The translations under genes and the position numbers were made by a program. Shown piece after piece: positions 43,436 to 52,984 of a DNA stretch of 64,000 nucleotides. The stretch comes from Proteobacteria bacterium UBA981 (GTDB lineage: Bacteria > Pseudomonadota > Gammaproteobacteria > Ga0077536), in NCBI GenBank assembly GCA_002292285.1, contig DBBP01000014.1, forward strand, positions 1 to 64,000, read 5' to 3'. Every line of letters begins with the position of its first letter. The first letter of the stretch is position 1. Under the pieces are notes generated by a model. The model was not told where the DNA came from, searched no databases, and saw only the letters and a program-made list of their open reading frames with translations.

Positions 43436-44770
43436 CTATATTTGAATATTCGCCCATTTACCGCGCATCCAGAAGTTCGCAAAGATGCCGGCTTGCATAG
43501 CGCGATAGATAACCTGAAGTAACCAGATTTCCGTTAGGCCATATCCCAGAACCGGTCCGGTGAGATATGCCAGCGGTAGAAAAATAAGCCATTGATTCGC
43601 GATGGCGACGACCATCACACGTCGCGCTGCGCCGGCGCCAAGTAGCGCGTGCTGGAAAACGACACCGACGCCTTCAAATATCATGCTGATGCCTACCAGC
43701 CGCAGCGGCCACAAGGTCAGTTCAAGCGTCTCCGGTTCCAGCGTATAGATTGCCAGCAGCACTTGCTCCGGGGCGAAGATCATCGGTAGCCCGAGAACGC
43801 CCATCGTGATGACTGCAACCTTGCACACGTCCCAACCCCAGCGCGCTGCATCGGCCGGATCACCGCGTCCCAACGCCTGACCGACCAGCGTTGCCGCTGC
43901 CAGGCCCATGCCCATGCCCGGTAGCAGGGCAATGAGCATGACGTTCATCAGCACGTTCGCGCCGGCTATTTCCGCCGTGCCGACACGCCCGATAATCCAG
44001 AAAGTCGCGAGAAACCCGGCAGAAAAAAAGACTTGCTGGATGCTGGTCGGTAGCGACAACCGCATCAGGCTGTAAATCTCTTTACGCGACGGCAGTGCCT
44101 GCATGAAGCCAAATTCACGGGCATGACGCAGGCCAAACAGAACATAGACCAGCGTGCCGAATCCGAACGCCGCGACGGAGGCGATCGCAGCCCCGCGCAC
44201 ACCGAGCGCCGGCGCACCAAAATGTCCAAAAATAAGAATGTAATTAAGGATGATGTTGACCGCATGCATTGCGATCAGTGTGGTCATGTACAGACGCGTC
44301 AAATCAATCGCGTTCCAGTAACCACGAAAAGCGAAATTCATCGCTACGAAAATGATCCCGAGCGCGCGAATCTGCAGATACGGGACCCCCAGTTCTATGA
44401 CTGAGGCATCGTTGTTGACATAGGGATAGACGGTCGGCGCGGCCGCGATCAGCAATACCGTTAGTACCGGTGCCGCGATGAGGATGATGAGCATCGCGGC
44501 GTTTAGAAAATGGCCAGTTTCCGCGAGGCGCCCCTGACCTTTGCGCCGCGAGGCAGAGGCTTGAACGCCAGTCGACAGGCCAAGGATGATCGACTGGGTA
44601 ACGAACAACATGAAGCCGCCAAAGCCGACCGCCGCGAGCGCCGCGTTGCTGTTATCCAGGCGGCTGACCATCGCAGTGTCGACCAGATTAAGGACGTTCT
44701 GCGACACCATGCCGCCGATGATCGGCAGGGCCAGACTCAGGATGCGATTGAGGCGTTGTTGGTCGAGCAC
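43436..44770 (-). CDS. MATE family efflux transporter
   Basis: 444 residues with twelve hydrophobic segments in two similar halves. The MATE start LSLALPIIGGMVSQNVLNLVDTAMVSRL and the later GMGMGLAAATLVGQALG segment (second half) are diagnostic. It exports cationic or amphipathic compounds using Na+ or H+. It is convergent with the intradiol dioxygenase (10 nt apart), so shared regulation is not implied. The substrate is unknown. Confidence 0.92.
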   Translation of the reverse strand: MLDQQRLNRILSLALPIIGGMVSQNVLNLVDTAMVSRLDNSNAALAAVGFGGFMLFVTQSIILGLSTGVQASASRRKGQGRLAETGHFLNAAMLIILIAAPVLTVLLIAAAPTVYPYVNNDASVIELGVPYLQIRALGIIFVAMNFAFRGYWNAIDLTRLYMTTLIAMHAVNIILNYILIFGHFGAPALGVRGAAIASVAAFGFGTLVYVLFGLRHAREFGFMQALPSRKEIYSLMRLSLPTSIQQVFFSAGFLATFWIIGRVGTAEIAGANVLMNVMLIALLPGMGMGLAAATLVGQALGRGDPADAARWGWDVCKVAVITMGVLGLPMIFAPEQVLLAIYTLEPETLELTLWPLRLVGISMIFEGVGVVFQHALLGAGAARRVMVVAIANQWLIFLPLAYLTGPVLGYGLTEIWLLQVIYRAMQAGIFANFWMRGKWANIQI

Positions 44771-44974
44771 CGTGGCGGGGTTTCAGTTTGCGTGCGCTAT
44801 GGCGTCACGGGGAGAGCGTTCCCGGGCGAGGAGGCCAAGGCACGGTCATTCTACTCGAAAGCCGAGCTGGCTGCGGCCGTGCACAGATTTTATTTCGCCG
44901 CTGCACACGCGCTACGAATGAAGCTAATCACTGGCACAATAGTATTTTCACAGACGCGAACAGGAGCGTAGTTC

Positions 44975-46411
44975 ATGGCCAGCCCAGCGGGGGAGTTCGG
45001 CGATTTGGATGCGAGCGCATTAGCGGGGCTGGTACGCGAGCGGCAGGTTAGTGCCACAGAGTTGGTCGACGATGCGATAGCGCGTTGCGAGCAGGTTAAT
45101 GGCAGTCTCAACGCTGTTATCGCGGACATGTTCGAGGACGCTCGAAACCGCGCGTCGCAGCCATTACCAGACGGGCCTTTTTCGGGCGTGCCGTTTCTAA
45201 TGAAGGATTTCGCTGCAGAAATCGCCGGTCAACCGTTCCTCGAGGGGAGCCGATTTCTGCACGGCTATGTCCCGCAGCAAAGCAGTGAGATCTATCAGCG
45301 CTTTTGTAATGCCGGCCTGGTCACTATCGGCAAGACGAATTTGCCGGAACTCGCGATTGGCGTCACCACTGAACCCGAGTTATTTGGCCCCACCCACAAC
45401 CCCTGGGATCTGCAGCGGACGCCGGGCGGGTCAAGCGGTGGGTCTGCCGCTGCGGTGGCTGCGCGTGTCGTGCCTATGGCGCATGGCAATGACGTCGGGG
45501 GTTCTATTCGTATTCCCGCGTCGGCGTGCGGCTTGGTCGGGCTTAAACCGAGCCGCGGGCGCGGCACGCTCGCCCCGCACTATGGTGACATTCTGGCCGG
45601 GTACTTCGTCGAGCACGGACTGACGCGCAGCGTGCGTGATTGTGCTGCCCTGCTCGACGTGACTGCGGGGCCCGGCGTGGGTGAGCCCTACGTTGCGCCG
45701 CCGCCTATCCGACCCTACCGCGAAGAAGTCGGGCGCGATCCGGGCGTTTTACGCATCGGTTTTTCAACCGTGACGCCACTCGGCGACCCACTCGATGAGG
45801 ACTGCGTGACGGCGATCAGGAACACCGTAGCCTGGTGTGAGGCGCTCGGCCACGAAGTGGTTGAGGCGGAACCGCAATTTGACGCGATGGAATTGTGGAC
45901 CAAATACACCACGCTGCTGGCTTCACTGGTCGCATGGGCGATCGCCGATTGGGGACGCCGCCTCGGTCGCGAGCCGGCAGCGGCGCATTTCGAAGCATTT
46001 GTATGGGCCTTCGGCGAGCGCGGCAGAGCGTTGAGTGCGGCGGATTATTTGCTCGCCAAGCAGGATGTTCAGTTGCAGATTCGGGCCTACGCGAGATTTT
46101 TCGAAAGTCACGACCTGTGGCTCACGACCACCCTCGGCCAACCGCCCGTCGAACTCGGCACCCTGGTGTATGCCGGCGATCCGTTCGAACTGAGGCGGCG
46201 CATGGCGAAATTCTCGCCCTATACCTACCTTGCGAACGCGAGCGGGCAGCCGGCATTGTCGCTGCCGTTGTGCGCGAGCCGGGCAGGGCTTCCGATAGGC
46301 ATGCATTTCACCGCACGACTCGGCGAGGAAGACACTTTAATCCGTCTCGCCTCGCAGCTTGAGCACGCACATCCGTGGGCTGACCGGCTACCTGCTGTGC
46401 ACGCAAGCTGA
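44975..46411 (+). CDS. Amidase signature family hydrolase
   Basis: 478 residues. Catalytic triad Lys77 (FLMKDF), cis-Ser153 in GGSSGGSAAA, and Ser177 in GNDVGGSIRIP; the 24-residue spacing between the serines is the family norm. It hydrolyses a carboxamide, with unknown substrate. It resembles the nylon-oligomer hydrolase/general amidase branch rather than GatA, since no gatB or gatC is nearby. The ATG follows AGGAG. It is divergent from the MATE gene. Confidence 0.9.
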   Translation: MASPAGEFGDLDASALAGLVRERQVSATELVDDAIARCEQVNGSLNAVIADMFEDARNRASQPLPDGPFSGVPFLMKDFAAEIAGQPFLEGSRFLHGYVPQQSSEIYQRFCNAGLVTIGKTNLPELAIGVTTEPELFGPTHNPWDLQRTPGGSSGGSAAAVAARVVPMAHGNDVGGSIRIPASACGLVGLKPSRGRGTLAPHYGDILAGYFVEHGLTRSVRDCAALLDVTAGPGVGEPYVAPPPIRPYREEVGRDPGVLRIGFSTVTPLGDPLDEDCVTAIRNTVAWCEALGHEVVEAEPQFDAMELWTKYTTLLASLVAWAIADWGRRLGREPAAAHFEAFVWAFGERGRALSAADYLLAKQDVQLQIRAYARFFESHDLWLTTTLGQPPVELGTLVYAGDPFELRRRMAKFSPYTYLANASGQPALSLPLCASRAGLPIGMHFTARLGEEDTLIRLASQLEHAHPWADRLPAVHAS

Positions 46412-46440
46412 GCGGCGAACGTGATGACATTGGCCATACG

Positions 46441-46450
46441 AAAAAAAAAA
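46441..46450. repeat. A10 homopolymer tract
   Basis: Ten consecutive A residues in a GC-rich setting, 9-18 nt upstream of the ECF-type -35 box. This position is right for an UP-element-like contact by the RNA polymerase alpha subunit. Confidence 0.6.
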
Positions 46451-46458
46451 TCCCGAAG

Positions 46459-46485
46459 TGTCGATTTCCAGCGTTCTCGAACGAC
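46459..46485 (+). promoter_or_regulatory. ECF42-type promoter
   Basis: TGTCGA at 46459-46464 and CGAC at 46482-46485 are separated by 17 nt, 53 nt upstream of the DGPF gene. From memory, promoters of the ECF42 sigma group are reported with TGTCGA at -35 and CG(A/T)C at -10. Together with the linked DGPF and sigma genes this supports autoregulation. Confidence 0.7.
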
Positions 46486-46538
46486 TTAGTACAAACCCGC
46501 ACGATTCACGTCCGGGCATGACCCACTGGAGAACACCA

Positions 46539-46889
46539 ATGTTGTATATGGCTTTGATTTATCGCGAAGACCCGCCAGAAGATTTCGATCCGAGTAGCGC
46601 TGACGCGCAGGCAATGTGGCAGGCCTACGGCGCTTTCACGCAGAAAATTATCGCAGCCGGGCAATTCAAGGGTGGTGATGCCCTGATGCCTGGCTCCACC
46701 GCGACCTGTATCCAGAAGCGCGGCGGGAAAATTGCGACCACAGACGGCCCGTTCGCGGAAACCAAAGAGCAGTTGGGCGGCTACTACTTGCTCGAATGCG
46801 CCGATTTAGATGAAGCCGTAGCGGCAGCGGCTGAGATTCCGCATGCAGCGACGGGCACTATCGAGGTTCGCCCGGTCCTCGTGCCCTGA
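46539..46889 (+). CDS. DGPF/YCII-related protein
   Basis: 116 residues. It is a YCII-related ferredoxin-like fold with the hallmark DGPF motif at 69-72 (TTDGPFAETKEQLGGYYLLE). DGPF proteins are the conserved neighbours and targets of ECF42 sigma factors; their activity is unknown. The start at 46539 follows GGAGA. An upstream frame from 46458 would run through the promoter and is rejected. One base separates its stop from the sigma gene. Confidence 0.92.
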   Translation: MLYMALIYREDPPEDFDPSSADAQAMWQAYGAFTQKIIAAGQFKGGDALMPGSTATCIQKRGGKIATTDGPFAETKEQLGGYYLLECADLDEAVAAAAEIPHAATGTIEVRPVLVP

Positions 46890-46890
46890 A

Positions 46891-48132
46891 ATGAAATCGG
46901 CGCGGAGGGACGAGAATGTCTATTCGCGCCTGTTTCGTGAGCATGCCGGGCGCGTACTAGCGGTCCTGATCGCGCGTTTGGGCGATTTTCAGCTTGCTGA
47001 GGATGCTCTACAGGATGCCTGGGTGGAAGCGCTCGACCGCTGGCCCGGCGACGGTGTTCCGGCCACCCCCGAGGCATGGCTGACCACGGTCGCCAGGCGT
47101 CGCGCCATCGATCGCATACGGCGTCTGGCTACCCAGCATGCGGGCGCTGCAGAACTGCGCTATGCGCAGGAACTTGAGAACAGCTGGCAGGCGCCTGAGC
47201 ACGAGATTCCGGACGAACGCCTGCGCTTGATCTTCACCTGCTGCCATCCCGCCTTGCGCGTCGAACATCAAATCGCCCTGACGCTGCACACCCTGTGTGG
47301 ACTGACGACAGATGAAATAGGGCGCGCGTTTCTGGTTTCCGGTGCAACCATGGCGCAACGCCTGGTGCGCGCGAAACGGAAGATTCGCGACGCCGGAATC
47401 CCTTATCGGATCCCGGATGCGGATCAATTGGCCGAGCGCCTGGAATCCGTGCGCGCGGTGATTTATCTCACCTTCAATGAAGGGTATGCCGCGACTGCTG
47501 GCGAAAATCTGTTGCGTGAAGAGCTGTGCCTGGAAGCCATCGGCCTCGGACGCTTACTGCAAGAGCAGCTCAATGCGCCCGAGAACAGCGGTCTGTTGGC
47601 GCTTATGCTGTTGCACGATTCGCGTCGACCCGCGCGGGTTAATGGCGCCGGCGACTACGTTCCGCTGCTGGAGCAGGACCGCGCGCTGTGGGTCGACAGC
47701 TCAGCAGCCGAGGGCAAAAGACTGTTGTTGGCGGCACTGGCCCAGGGCCGCCCGGGGGCGTATCAGATCCAGGCCGCAATCAGTGCTGTGCACAGTGATT
47801 CGAAAACATCCGGTCAGACTGACTGGGCACAAATAGCAGGCTTGTATCGCGCATTACTCGACTTCAACAATTCGCCAGTGGTCGAACTCAATAGAGCCAT
47901 TGCGATTGCGCGTGCGCAGTCAGTCGCGACAGGTTTGGAATTGATTGAGAGGCTGGCGACCAAGCTTCAAAACTATCAGCCATTTCATGCTGCGCGGGCA
48001 GAATTTTTGCGCGATCTCGGACGCGTTGAAGAGGCCCAGGCGGCCTACCAGCGTGCCATTGCCATGAGCGCGAACAACGCTGAGGCGAGCTACCTCGAAA
48101 AGCAGCGGTGTGCGTTGGGATGGTGTGACTGA
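46891..48132 (+). CDS. ECF42-type RNA polymerase sigma factor
   Basis: 413 residues, much longer than a standard ECF sigma (about 190). Sigma-2 (about 10-80) has LFREHAGRVLAVLIARLGDFQLAEDALQDAWVEAL; sigma-4 (about 110-170) has LRLIFTCCHPAL and LCGLTTDEIGRAFLVSGATMAQRLVRAKRKI. The C-terminal extension of about 230 residues is helical with TPR-like units (LDFNNSPVVELNRAIAIA, FHAARAEFLRDLGRVEEAQAAYQRAI). ECF42 proteins use this extension instead of an anti-sigma factor to control activity; no anti-sigma gene is present here, in agreement. Confidence 0.93.
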   Translation: MKSARRDENVYSRLFREHAGRVLAVLIARLGDFQLAEDALQDAWVEALDRWPGDGVPATPEAWLTTVARRRAIDRIRRLATQHAGAAELRYAQELENSWQAPEHEIPDERLRLIFTCCHPALRVEHQIALTLHTLCGLTTDEIGRAFLVSGATMAQRLVRAKRKIRDAGIPYRIPDADQLAERLESVRAVIYLTFNEGYAATAGENLLREELCLEAIGLGRLLQEQLNAPENSGLLALMLLHDSRRPARVNGAGDYVPLLEQDRALWVDSSAAEGKRLLLAALAQGRPGAYQIQAAISAVHSDSKTSGQTDWAQIAGLYRALLDFNNSPVVELNRAIAIARAQSVATGLELIERLATKLQNYQPFHAARAEFLRDLGRVEEAQAAYQRAIAMSANNAEASYLEKQRCALGWCD

Positions 48133-48177
48133 AATCCGGCCAGTGCGATTGCGCTGGGCTCAAGCCATAGCTGTAGC

Positions 48178-48672
48178 TTAATTGTTGCCTACCGTTTTGG
48201 TCGCTGCGCGTTCCGCTTTCTGTGCGGCGATAGCTGCGTTCGCGTAAGCAACGAAATCCGGGTTGAACTGGCGTTGATTGGTGCTCCAGAATAATGCGCC
48301 GCCGCGCGTTTGCAGCTGCCCGCCGAGTAAAAATTCCCAGCGATCCTGGGACATGTCCGGGGTAAATCCGTACTTGTGTTGGATGAATAAATTCTCTTGT
48401 GCTGCCAGAGAATAGGCGAACAGTGAATTGAATTGCCGCCGCTCGTCTTCGGCGAGTTCTTCTGGTCGCATGAGGCCGGTGAAATAGAGCTGGCTTAAGC
48501 CTTTGTCCTGGCCGAGCAGCTTTACGAAGGACGACATCATCTCGGTCGTCGACTGGTAAATCGAGGCGCGCGCAAAGCGTGAATTCTCGCGTACCTGAAT
48601 AGCCAGATACAGCATCGAGACCACTACCGCGAGTGCACCGACACTTTCTGCAATCACCGCGATCGAATCCAT
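48178..48672 (-). CDS. Conserved hypothetical membrane-anchored protein
   Basis: 164 residues. One N-terminal membrane helix (IAESVGALAVVVSMLYLAIQV) is followed by a cytosolic helical domain starting RENSRFARASIYQSTTEMM and a C-terminal part with WEFLLGGQLQTRGGALFW. Proteins of this layout are widespread in marine and soil proteobacteria, but I know no function. It is convergent with the sigma gene. Confidence 0.7.
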   Translation of the reverse strand: MDSIAVIAESVGALAVVVSMLYLAIQVRENSRFARASIYQSTTEMMSSFVKLLGQDKGLSQLYFTGLMRPEELAEDERRQFNSLFAYSLAAQENLFIQHKYGFTPDMSQDRWEFLLGGQLQTRGGALFWSTNQRQFNPDFVAYANAAIAAQKAERAATKTVGNN

Positions 48673-49121
48673 CGTGTTGTTCTCCAGTTGAGGGATGTAT
48701 TGTTTAAGTCTTGGTACCCTGGTGGCAAGTTTCGCTTTTAATGTAGAGCGGGCTCACGTCCCTTCCCTATATCCGGAGGATTTGCGACGAGGTCTGGCAG
48801 CCTGGATTGGCCTGGAGAAGTTTGTCGGCAATGCCCTAGGGTCTGTCATGAACCGCTAAACAGGTCATTACCGACTCAATGTAGGTGTCGGTTAATCGCG
48901 CGATTTCTTTCCTGAGATAACCTGCAGCCGAGCTCGGGGGGCAGTGATCAAACGTTCTCACCCTCACATCGACACAAGCGTTTAGGATTCGCTCCCGCTG
49001 CTACGATTCCTGGGCGCTTCAATGAGTAAGTCCGAGATGGCGTCATCGCCGGCATTCCCGGCACGTCAAACGCCCGGAAATTCCCGCCAGCGGTCGGGCA
49101 ACGATAACCGGATAAGGTCCT
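48673..49121. other. Intergenic region without identified gene
   Basis: 449 nt between two minus-strand genes. No ORF with family features, no strong hairpin and no repeat is evident. The promoter of the hypothetical gene at 48178-48672 should lie in its first part. Confidence 0.5.
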
Positions 49122-49925
49122 CTACTCTTCCGGCTTCCATTCCTGCACGAGTTTTTGCGCTTCGGTGATCTGGTCGGACGTCATTTCCGTGGCCACCGTG
49201 TCGCGGGCATTTGCTGCCGTTTCCCTCACGGTGGGATCGGTTTCGCGCGAAGATGCGACTTCAAGCCATTTGTACGCCTGGACGTAGTCCTGCGTAATGC
49301 CCAGTCCCAGAGCGTAATGAATCCCCAGATCTTTCTGGGCGCCGGTTCGCCCCTGCTCAGCCGCTAGTCGATACCAGTGTACGGCCTGTGTATGGTCTTG
49401 CGGGACGCCTAAGCCGTTGCGGTGCATGAAGCCCACGTTGTGCTGAGCGTCCGCGAGGCCCTGATCAGCTGCCAACTGATACCACTTCACCGCTTCTGCG
49501 TGATCTTGCGGAACTTCCTCGCCCAGGTGGTACATTGCACCGAGGTTGTTCTGGGCTTCGACGTGTCCCTGCTCAGCGGCCAGTCGGTACCATTTCACTG
49601 CTTCGGCCGGGCTGCGCGACACACCAAAACCATGGTGGTGCAAATTGCCGAAGGCAAACTGGGCTTCGCTCTGACCCTGTTCAGCCGCCAAGTGATACCA
49701 CTTTGCCGCTTCGGCATAGTCTTGGGTTACGCCTTGGGCGTGGTCGTACATGATACCGGCGTTGAGTTGGGATCCGGCATGCCCGTCTTCACCTAGCTCT
49801 CGAAATAACTCAATGGCTGTCGCGTAGTCGCCGCTCCCGTAGGCAGCTTTAGCATCATCCCACGTGTCAGCCCGAACCATTGAGATAGTCACAAGCAGTA
49901 AGACAGGGACAAGCAGGTGTTTCAT
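49122..49925 (-). CDS. Sel1-repeat (TPR-like) exported protein
   Basis: 267 residues. A signal peptide (LLVPVLLLVTISMVRA) is followed by about five Sel1-like repeats of 36 residues, each with AEAAKWY/AEAVKWYxLAAEQG and AQxNLGxMYxxGxG, covering residues 30-240. Such alpha-solenoids mediate protein-protein interaction in the periplasm or envelope. No partner is encoded nearby, so no role is assigned. Confidence 0.9.
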   Translation of the reverse strand: MKHLLVPVLLLVTISMVRADTWDDAKAAYGSGDYATAIELFRELGEDGHAGSQLNAGIMYDHAQGVTQDYAEAAKWYHLAAEQGQSEAQFAFGNLHHHGFGVSRSPAEAVKWYRLAAEQGHVEAQNNLGAMYHLGEEVPQDHAEAVKWYQLAADQGLADAQHNVGFMHRNGLGVPQDHTQAVHWYRLAAEQGRTGAQKDLGIHYALGLGITQDYVQAYKWLEVASSRETDPTVRETAANARDTVATEMTSDQITEAQKLVQEWKPEE

Positions 49926-50475
49926 TCGTCTTCCTCAAGAAATCTAATTGCGGCACGCTTAATCAGTGGCCTCAAGCGTTCAGTTTGCGGTACGCCCGAC
50001 CAGCAGTGCACCTTTGTTGATACGGGAGCCTGTTTTGCCTTGCGCATAACAACATCACCTACTCGCGATCTGCCTGGCATTTTACCCTGCAGCCCAGTTC
50101 GGGCTAAACCGGTCTTGCCGTCCGCGACCGACATGCTGAAAACACACCCATCATGCCGCACCTGGTCTTGTCCGTCCGCCTGCCTGAAGGGCTTTCTTGT
50201 TCGCCAAACCTGTCGATAAATTTGGGACGCACTGCTACCAAAATCACGCCATCGATGGCGTTGGGTTACCCTTTTCCATACGACTTGCATTGCTGCTGCA
50301 ATGGGCGGAAATTCGGGGAGCGCCAGGTGAACACGGATCGCTACGGTCAGGCCATTTTTCAGAAAAGCGCGAAAGCAGTCACTGCCCGGCGAGTTCGGCT
50401 GGGCTCGGCACGCGAACACAATCGAGTTGCGGTGACTTCCCAATTCGCCGACCAGATCGAACGCCCCGCAATCTT
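49926..50475. other. Region without a supported gene
   Basis: 550 nt between the Sel1 and HNH genes. Open frames exist on both strands (for example 49922-50443 minus) but none shows a signal peptide, domain or composition typical of real proteins, and they overlap one another antisense. It may be decayed sequence. Confidence 0.5.
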
Positions 50476-50844
50476 TTATTGATCCTTGTTTAGTAGCCCG
50501 GCAAGGGCAGAGAAAGGTTGGTGAGTTGCGCGATCTGCGCTGGCGTCTGATTGTGCCGAACCGTGCTGTTCAACCTGACGCTGATGTTCGTTGTCATGGC
50601 AAAACAAGCACAACAATTCCCAATTGCTGCCGTCTTCAGGGTTGCTATCGTGATTATGGTCACGGTGATGGACCGTTAGTTCGTGCACATTGGCATCGGT
50701 AAATTCGCGAGTGCAGCGACCGCAAATCCACGGATACATTTTTAACGCGCGCGCCCGGTAGCCCTGTTCGCGTTGATCACGCTGGCTGCGTGCTTCGGCG
50801 ACAACGCGATCGAGTTTTGCTTCGTTGATAGTTTTACGGTTCAT
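50476..50844 (-). CDS. yajD: YajD-like HNH nuclease family protein
   Basis: 122 residues. It is an HNH endonuclease fold: Cys41-x2-Cys44, the HHRDHNHD core at 59-66, then NWELLCLFCHDNEH with Cys79 and Cys82 completing a zinc site. It matches E. coli YajD (115 residues), whose cellular role is not established. It stands alone, 59 nt before the MFS gene end. Confidence 0.87.
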   Translation of the reverse strand: MNRKTINEAKLDRVVAEARSQRDQREQGYRARALKMYPWICGRCTREFTDANVHELTVHHRDHNHDSNPEDGSNWELLCLFCHDNEHQRQVEQHGSAQSDASADRATHQPFSALAGLLNKDQ

Positions 50845-50903
50845 GTTGATACGACCGTTTCGACGTTTGTCCGTTCAAAGAACGATGTTCATAGGGAGCC
50901 AGA

Positions 50904-52184
50904 TTAGTAAGGCTCATCAACCCGGGCCAGATCTTTTTCGAGGTGCTTGCCACCGACGTAGTAGTGGTACGCGACCCAAAAGTTAACTGAGCCGAAAATC
51001 ATCAGACTCCAGCGCAAAGAATCGGCGCCGTAGTGTGGCGCGAGCGCGTCGCTCAAAGCGCCGACTGCCCAGGGGCCAGCACCGAGACCGATAATATTCG
51101 CTACGAAAAGCAATATGGATGAGGCGACACTGCGCATGCGCAAGCGCACCAATGACTGCGTTTGCGCAAAACTGGTCGCCTGCCAGAAGTTGGCTGCAAA
51201 AATCGGTGGGGCGAAAAGAATCAGGGCGAGATAGGGGTTGGCTGATAAATAGGCCGCGAAGCCGAACGGGACGGCGATCACCATGGCGACCCCTGCTGAC
51301 CACAAATACCAGCGTGTATCACGTGCGCCCAATTTATCGGCGGTCACGCCACCGAGATACATACCGGCGCCGCCGGCGATGCCCATAATGAGGCCAAGCC
51401 ATAAGCCGATATCGGTCGTCCCCATGCCGTGTGTGCGAATTAAAAATGATGGAAACCAACTGATCACGCCGTAGCCGACGAATGCGGCAAGTGCGCCGGC
51501 GAAGGTCAGGTGCACAAAAGAAGGTCTGGAGGCGAGAAAGCGGAAAGTTTCCATAATGCCCGGGCGGTCATCGTTAACCGGGCGCGATTCGGAGCTTCCG
51601 CGTTCGGGCTCGGTCACGGTAAACCGAACGACGAGCGCGAGCAGCAGGCCCGGTAGTCCGACCACGAAAAACGCCCGTCGCCAGCCAAATGCCTCGTTGA
51701 TCCAGCCACCAAGAAACAGTCCGAACATGATGCCGAGCGGAATACCGAGCGCGTAAATACCGAGTGCCGTGGCCCGTTCGTTGGGTGGGTAGTAATCAGC
51801 AATGATCGAATGCGCGGGCGGACTACATCCTGCCTCGCCGATACCAACGCCGACTCTGGCGACGGCGAGTTGCCAAAAATTTTGTGCCAAGCCGGACAGT
51901 GCTGTCATGACACTCCACAAGGCGAGCGCCAAGCTGATCAGGTTGCGGCGGTTGCCGCGATCGGCCCACAACGCGATCGGGATCCCCATCGTGGCGTAGA
52001 AAGCCGCAAACGCAAATCCTGCCAGAAAGCCAAGCGCCTGATCGGACAAACCCAGGTCCGCTTTGATTGACTCGAGCAAAATGGCAAGAATCTGGCGATC
52101 AATAAAATTGAATGTGTAGACGACGACCAGCACGCCGAGGACATAGCGACGTACGCGGGTATCGGATGCTGCAATGCTGCTCAT
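50904..52184 (-). CDS. MFS transporter, spinster-like
   Basis: 426 residues with twelve hydrophobic segments. The start VYTFNFIDRQILAILLESIKADLGLSD and the loop 2-3 motif ALWADRGNRRNLI, then GVGIGEAGCSPPAHSIIADYYPP, are typical of the spinster branch of the major facilitator superfamily, common in aromatic and steroid degraders. The substrate is unknown; uptake or export of an aromatic or ketone substrate would fit the neighbourhood. Confidence 0.9.
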   Translation of the reverse strand: MSSIAASDTRVRRYVLGVLVVVYTFNFIDRQILAILLESIKADLGLSDQALGFLAGFAFAAFYATMGIPIALWADRGNRRNLISLALALWSVMTALSGLAQNFWQLAVARVGVGIGEAGCSPPAHSIIADYYPPNERATALGIYALGIPLGIMFGLFLGGWINEAFGWRRAFFVVGLPGLLLALVVRFTVTEPERGSSESRPVNDDRPGIMETFRFLASRPSFVHLTFAGALAAFVGYGVISWFPSFLIRTHGMGTTDIGLWLGLIMGIAGGAGMYLGGVTADKLGARDTRWYLWSAGVAMVIAVPFGFAAYLSANPYLALILFAPPIFAANFWQATSFAQTQSLVRLRMRSVASSILLFVANIIGLGAGPWAVGALSDALAPHYGADSLRWSLMIFGSVNFWVAYHYYVGGKHLEKDLARVDEPY

Positions 52185-52246
52185 ATACGGGATGCCAATA
52201 GGCTGCTGCCAGATGACTTCATGCTATCCCGATTGGTAGCGCAGTG

Positions 52247-52720
52247 TCATGACGGGCTGGATAGTGAATCAGTTGAGGCGCGGAGGAGGTGCTTCAAATC
52301 CTCGGCAGCGAGTTCCAGATCAAGGCCGCGTCTGCCGCCGCTGACGTAGATAGTCGCGAAACTCAGCGCACTCGTATCGATAACGCTTGGCAAACGTTTT
52401 TTTTGTCCCAGGGGACTAATGCCGCCCATCACGTATCCGGTGGCACGTTCAGCTGCGCGGCGCTCGGCCATGGCTGCTTTCTTGGCTCCGAGTGCGCGCG
52501 CGCACTGCTTCATGTTCAGCATGGCTGAAACAGGAATAACGGCAACCCCCAGTGGGCCACCGTCGAGTTCAACAATCAGGGTTTTGAACACGCGTTGCGG
52601 ATCAAGCCCCAGCTTTTGTGCCGCTTCGAGGCCAAATGATGAAGCGGCAGGATCGTGCTCGTATTCGTGCACGGAAAACTGAATCTTGGCCGCGCGGGCG
52701 GCGGTAATCGCTGGTGTCAT
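52247..52720 (-). CDS. ybaK: Cys-tRNA(Pro)/Cys-tRNA(Cys) deacylase, YbaK type
   Basis: 157 residues, the YbaK length. It hydrolyses mischarged Cys-tRNA(Pro). The family motifs VFKTLIVELDG, VAVIPVSAMLNMK, and GYVMGGISPLGQKKRLP are intact, including the glycine-rich substrate loop GGISPLG. The start is ATG at 52720; a longer frame to 52786 adds no family sequence. Confidence 0.93.
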   Translation of the reverse strand: MTPAITAARAAKIQFSVHEYEHDPAASSFGLEAAQKLGLDPQRVFKTLIVELDGGPLGVAVIPVSAMLNMKQCARALGAKKAAMAERRAAERATGYVMGGISPLGQKKRLPSVIDTSALSFATIYVSGGRRGLDLELAAEDLKHLLRASTDSLSSPS

Positions 52721-52984
52721 ACGGGCAGTCGCTGCCTGGGTTCGAAGCTCGGCTGATTGTATCGTTTTCGTCGCGGTGCTCAGCACGGCGACAGCGTCCC
52801 GCAGGCCTGCGTTTTGAGTGCGAGGGTATACTGCGCGCCAGCGTACTTGTCCGGCACCGACCAGCAGACGCGGAACATCACCGCTGGCGCGATAGCCCCA
52901 GGCAATACCGGACTTGCCGGACTGACGTTACGCCGACCCGACTTGAACATTTCGATACGGAGGACGTCCAGTGACGTCAACAGC

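Noticed and set aside
46458..46538. Longer DGPF protein starting at 46458
   Set aside because: It would be translated through the promoter elements; the ATG at 46539 has a good RBS and the family N-terminus.
49922..50443. 173-residue minus-strand ORF
   Set aside because: No domain, signal peptide or typical composition; plus-strand ORFs of equal quality overlap it.
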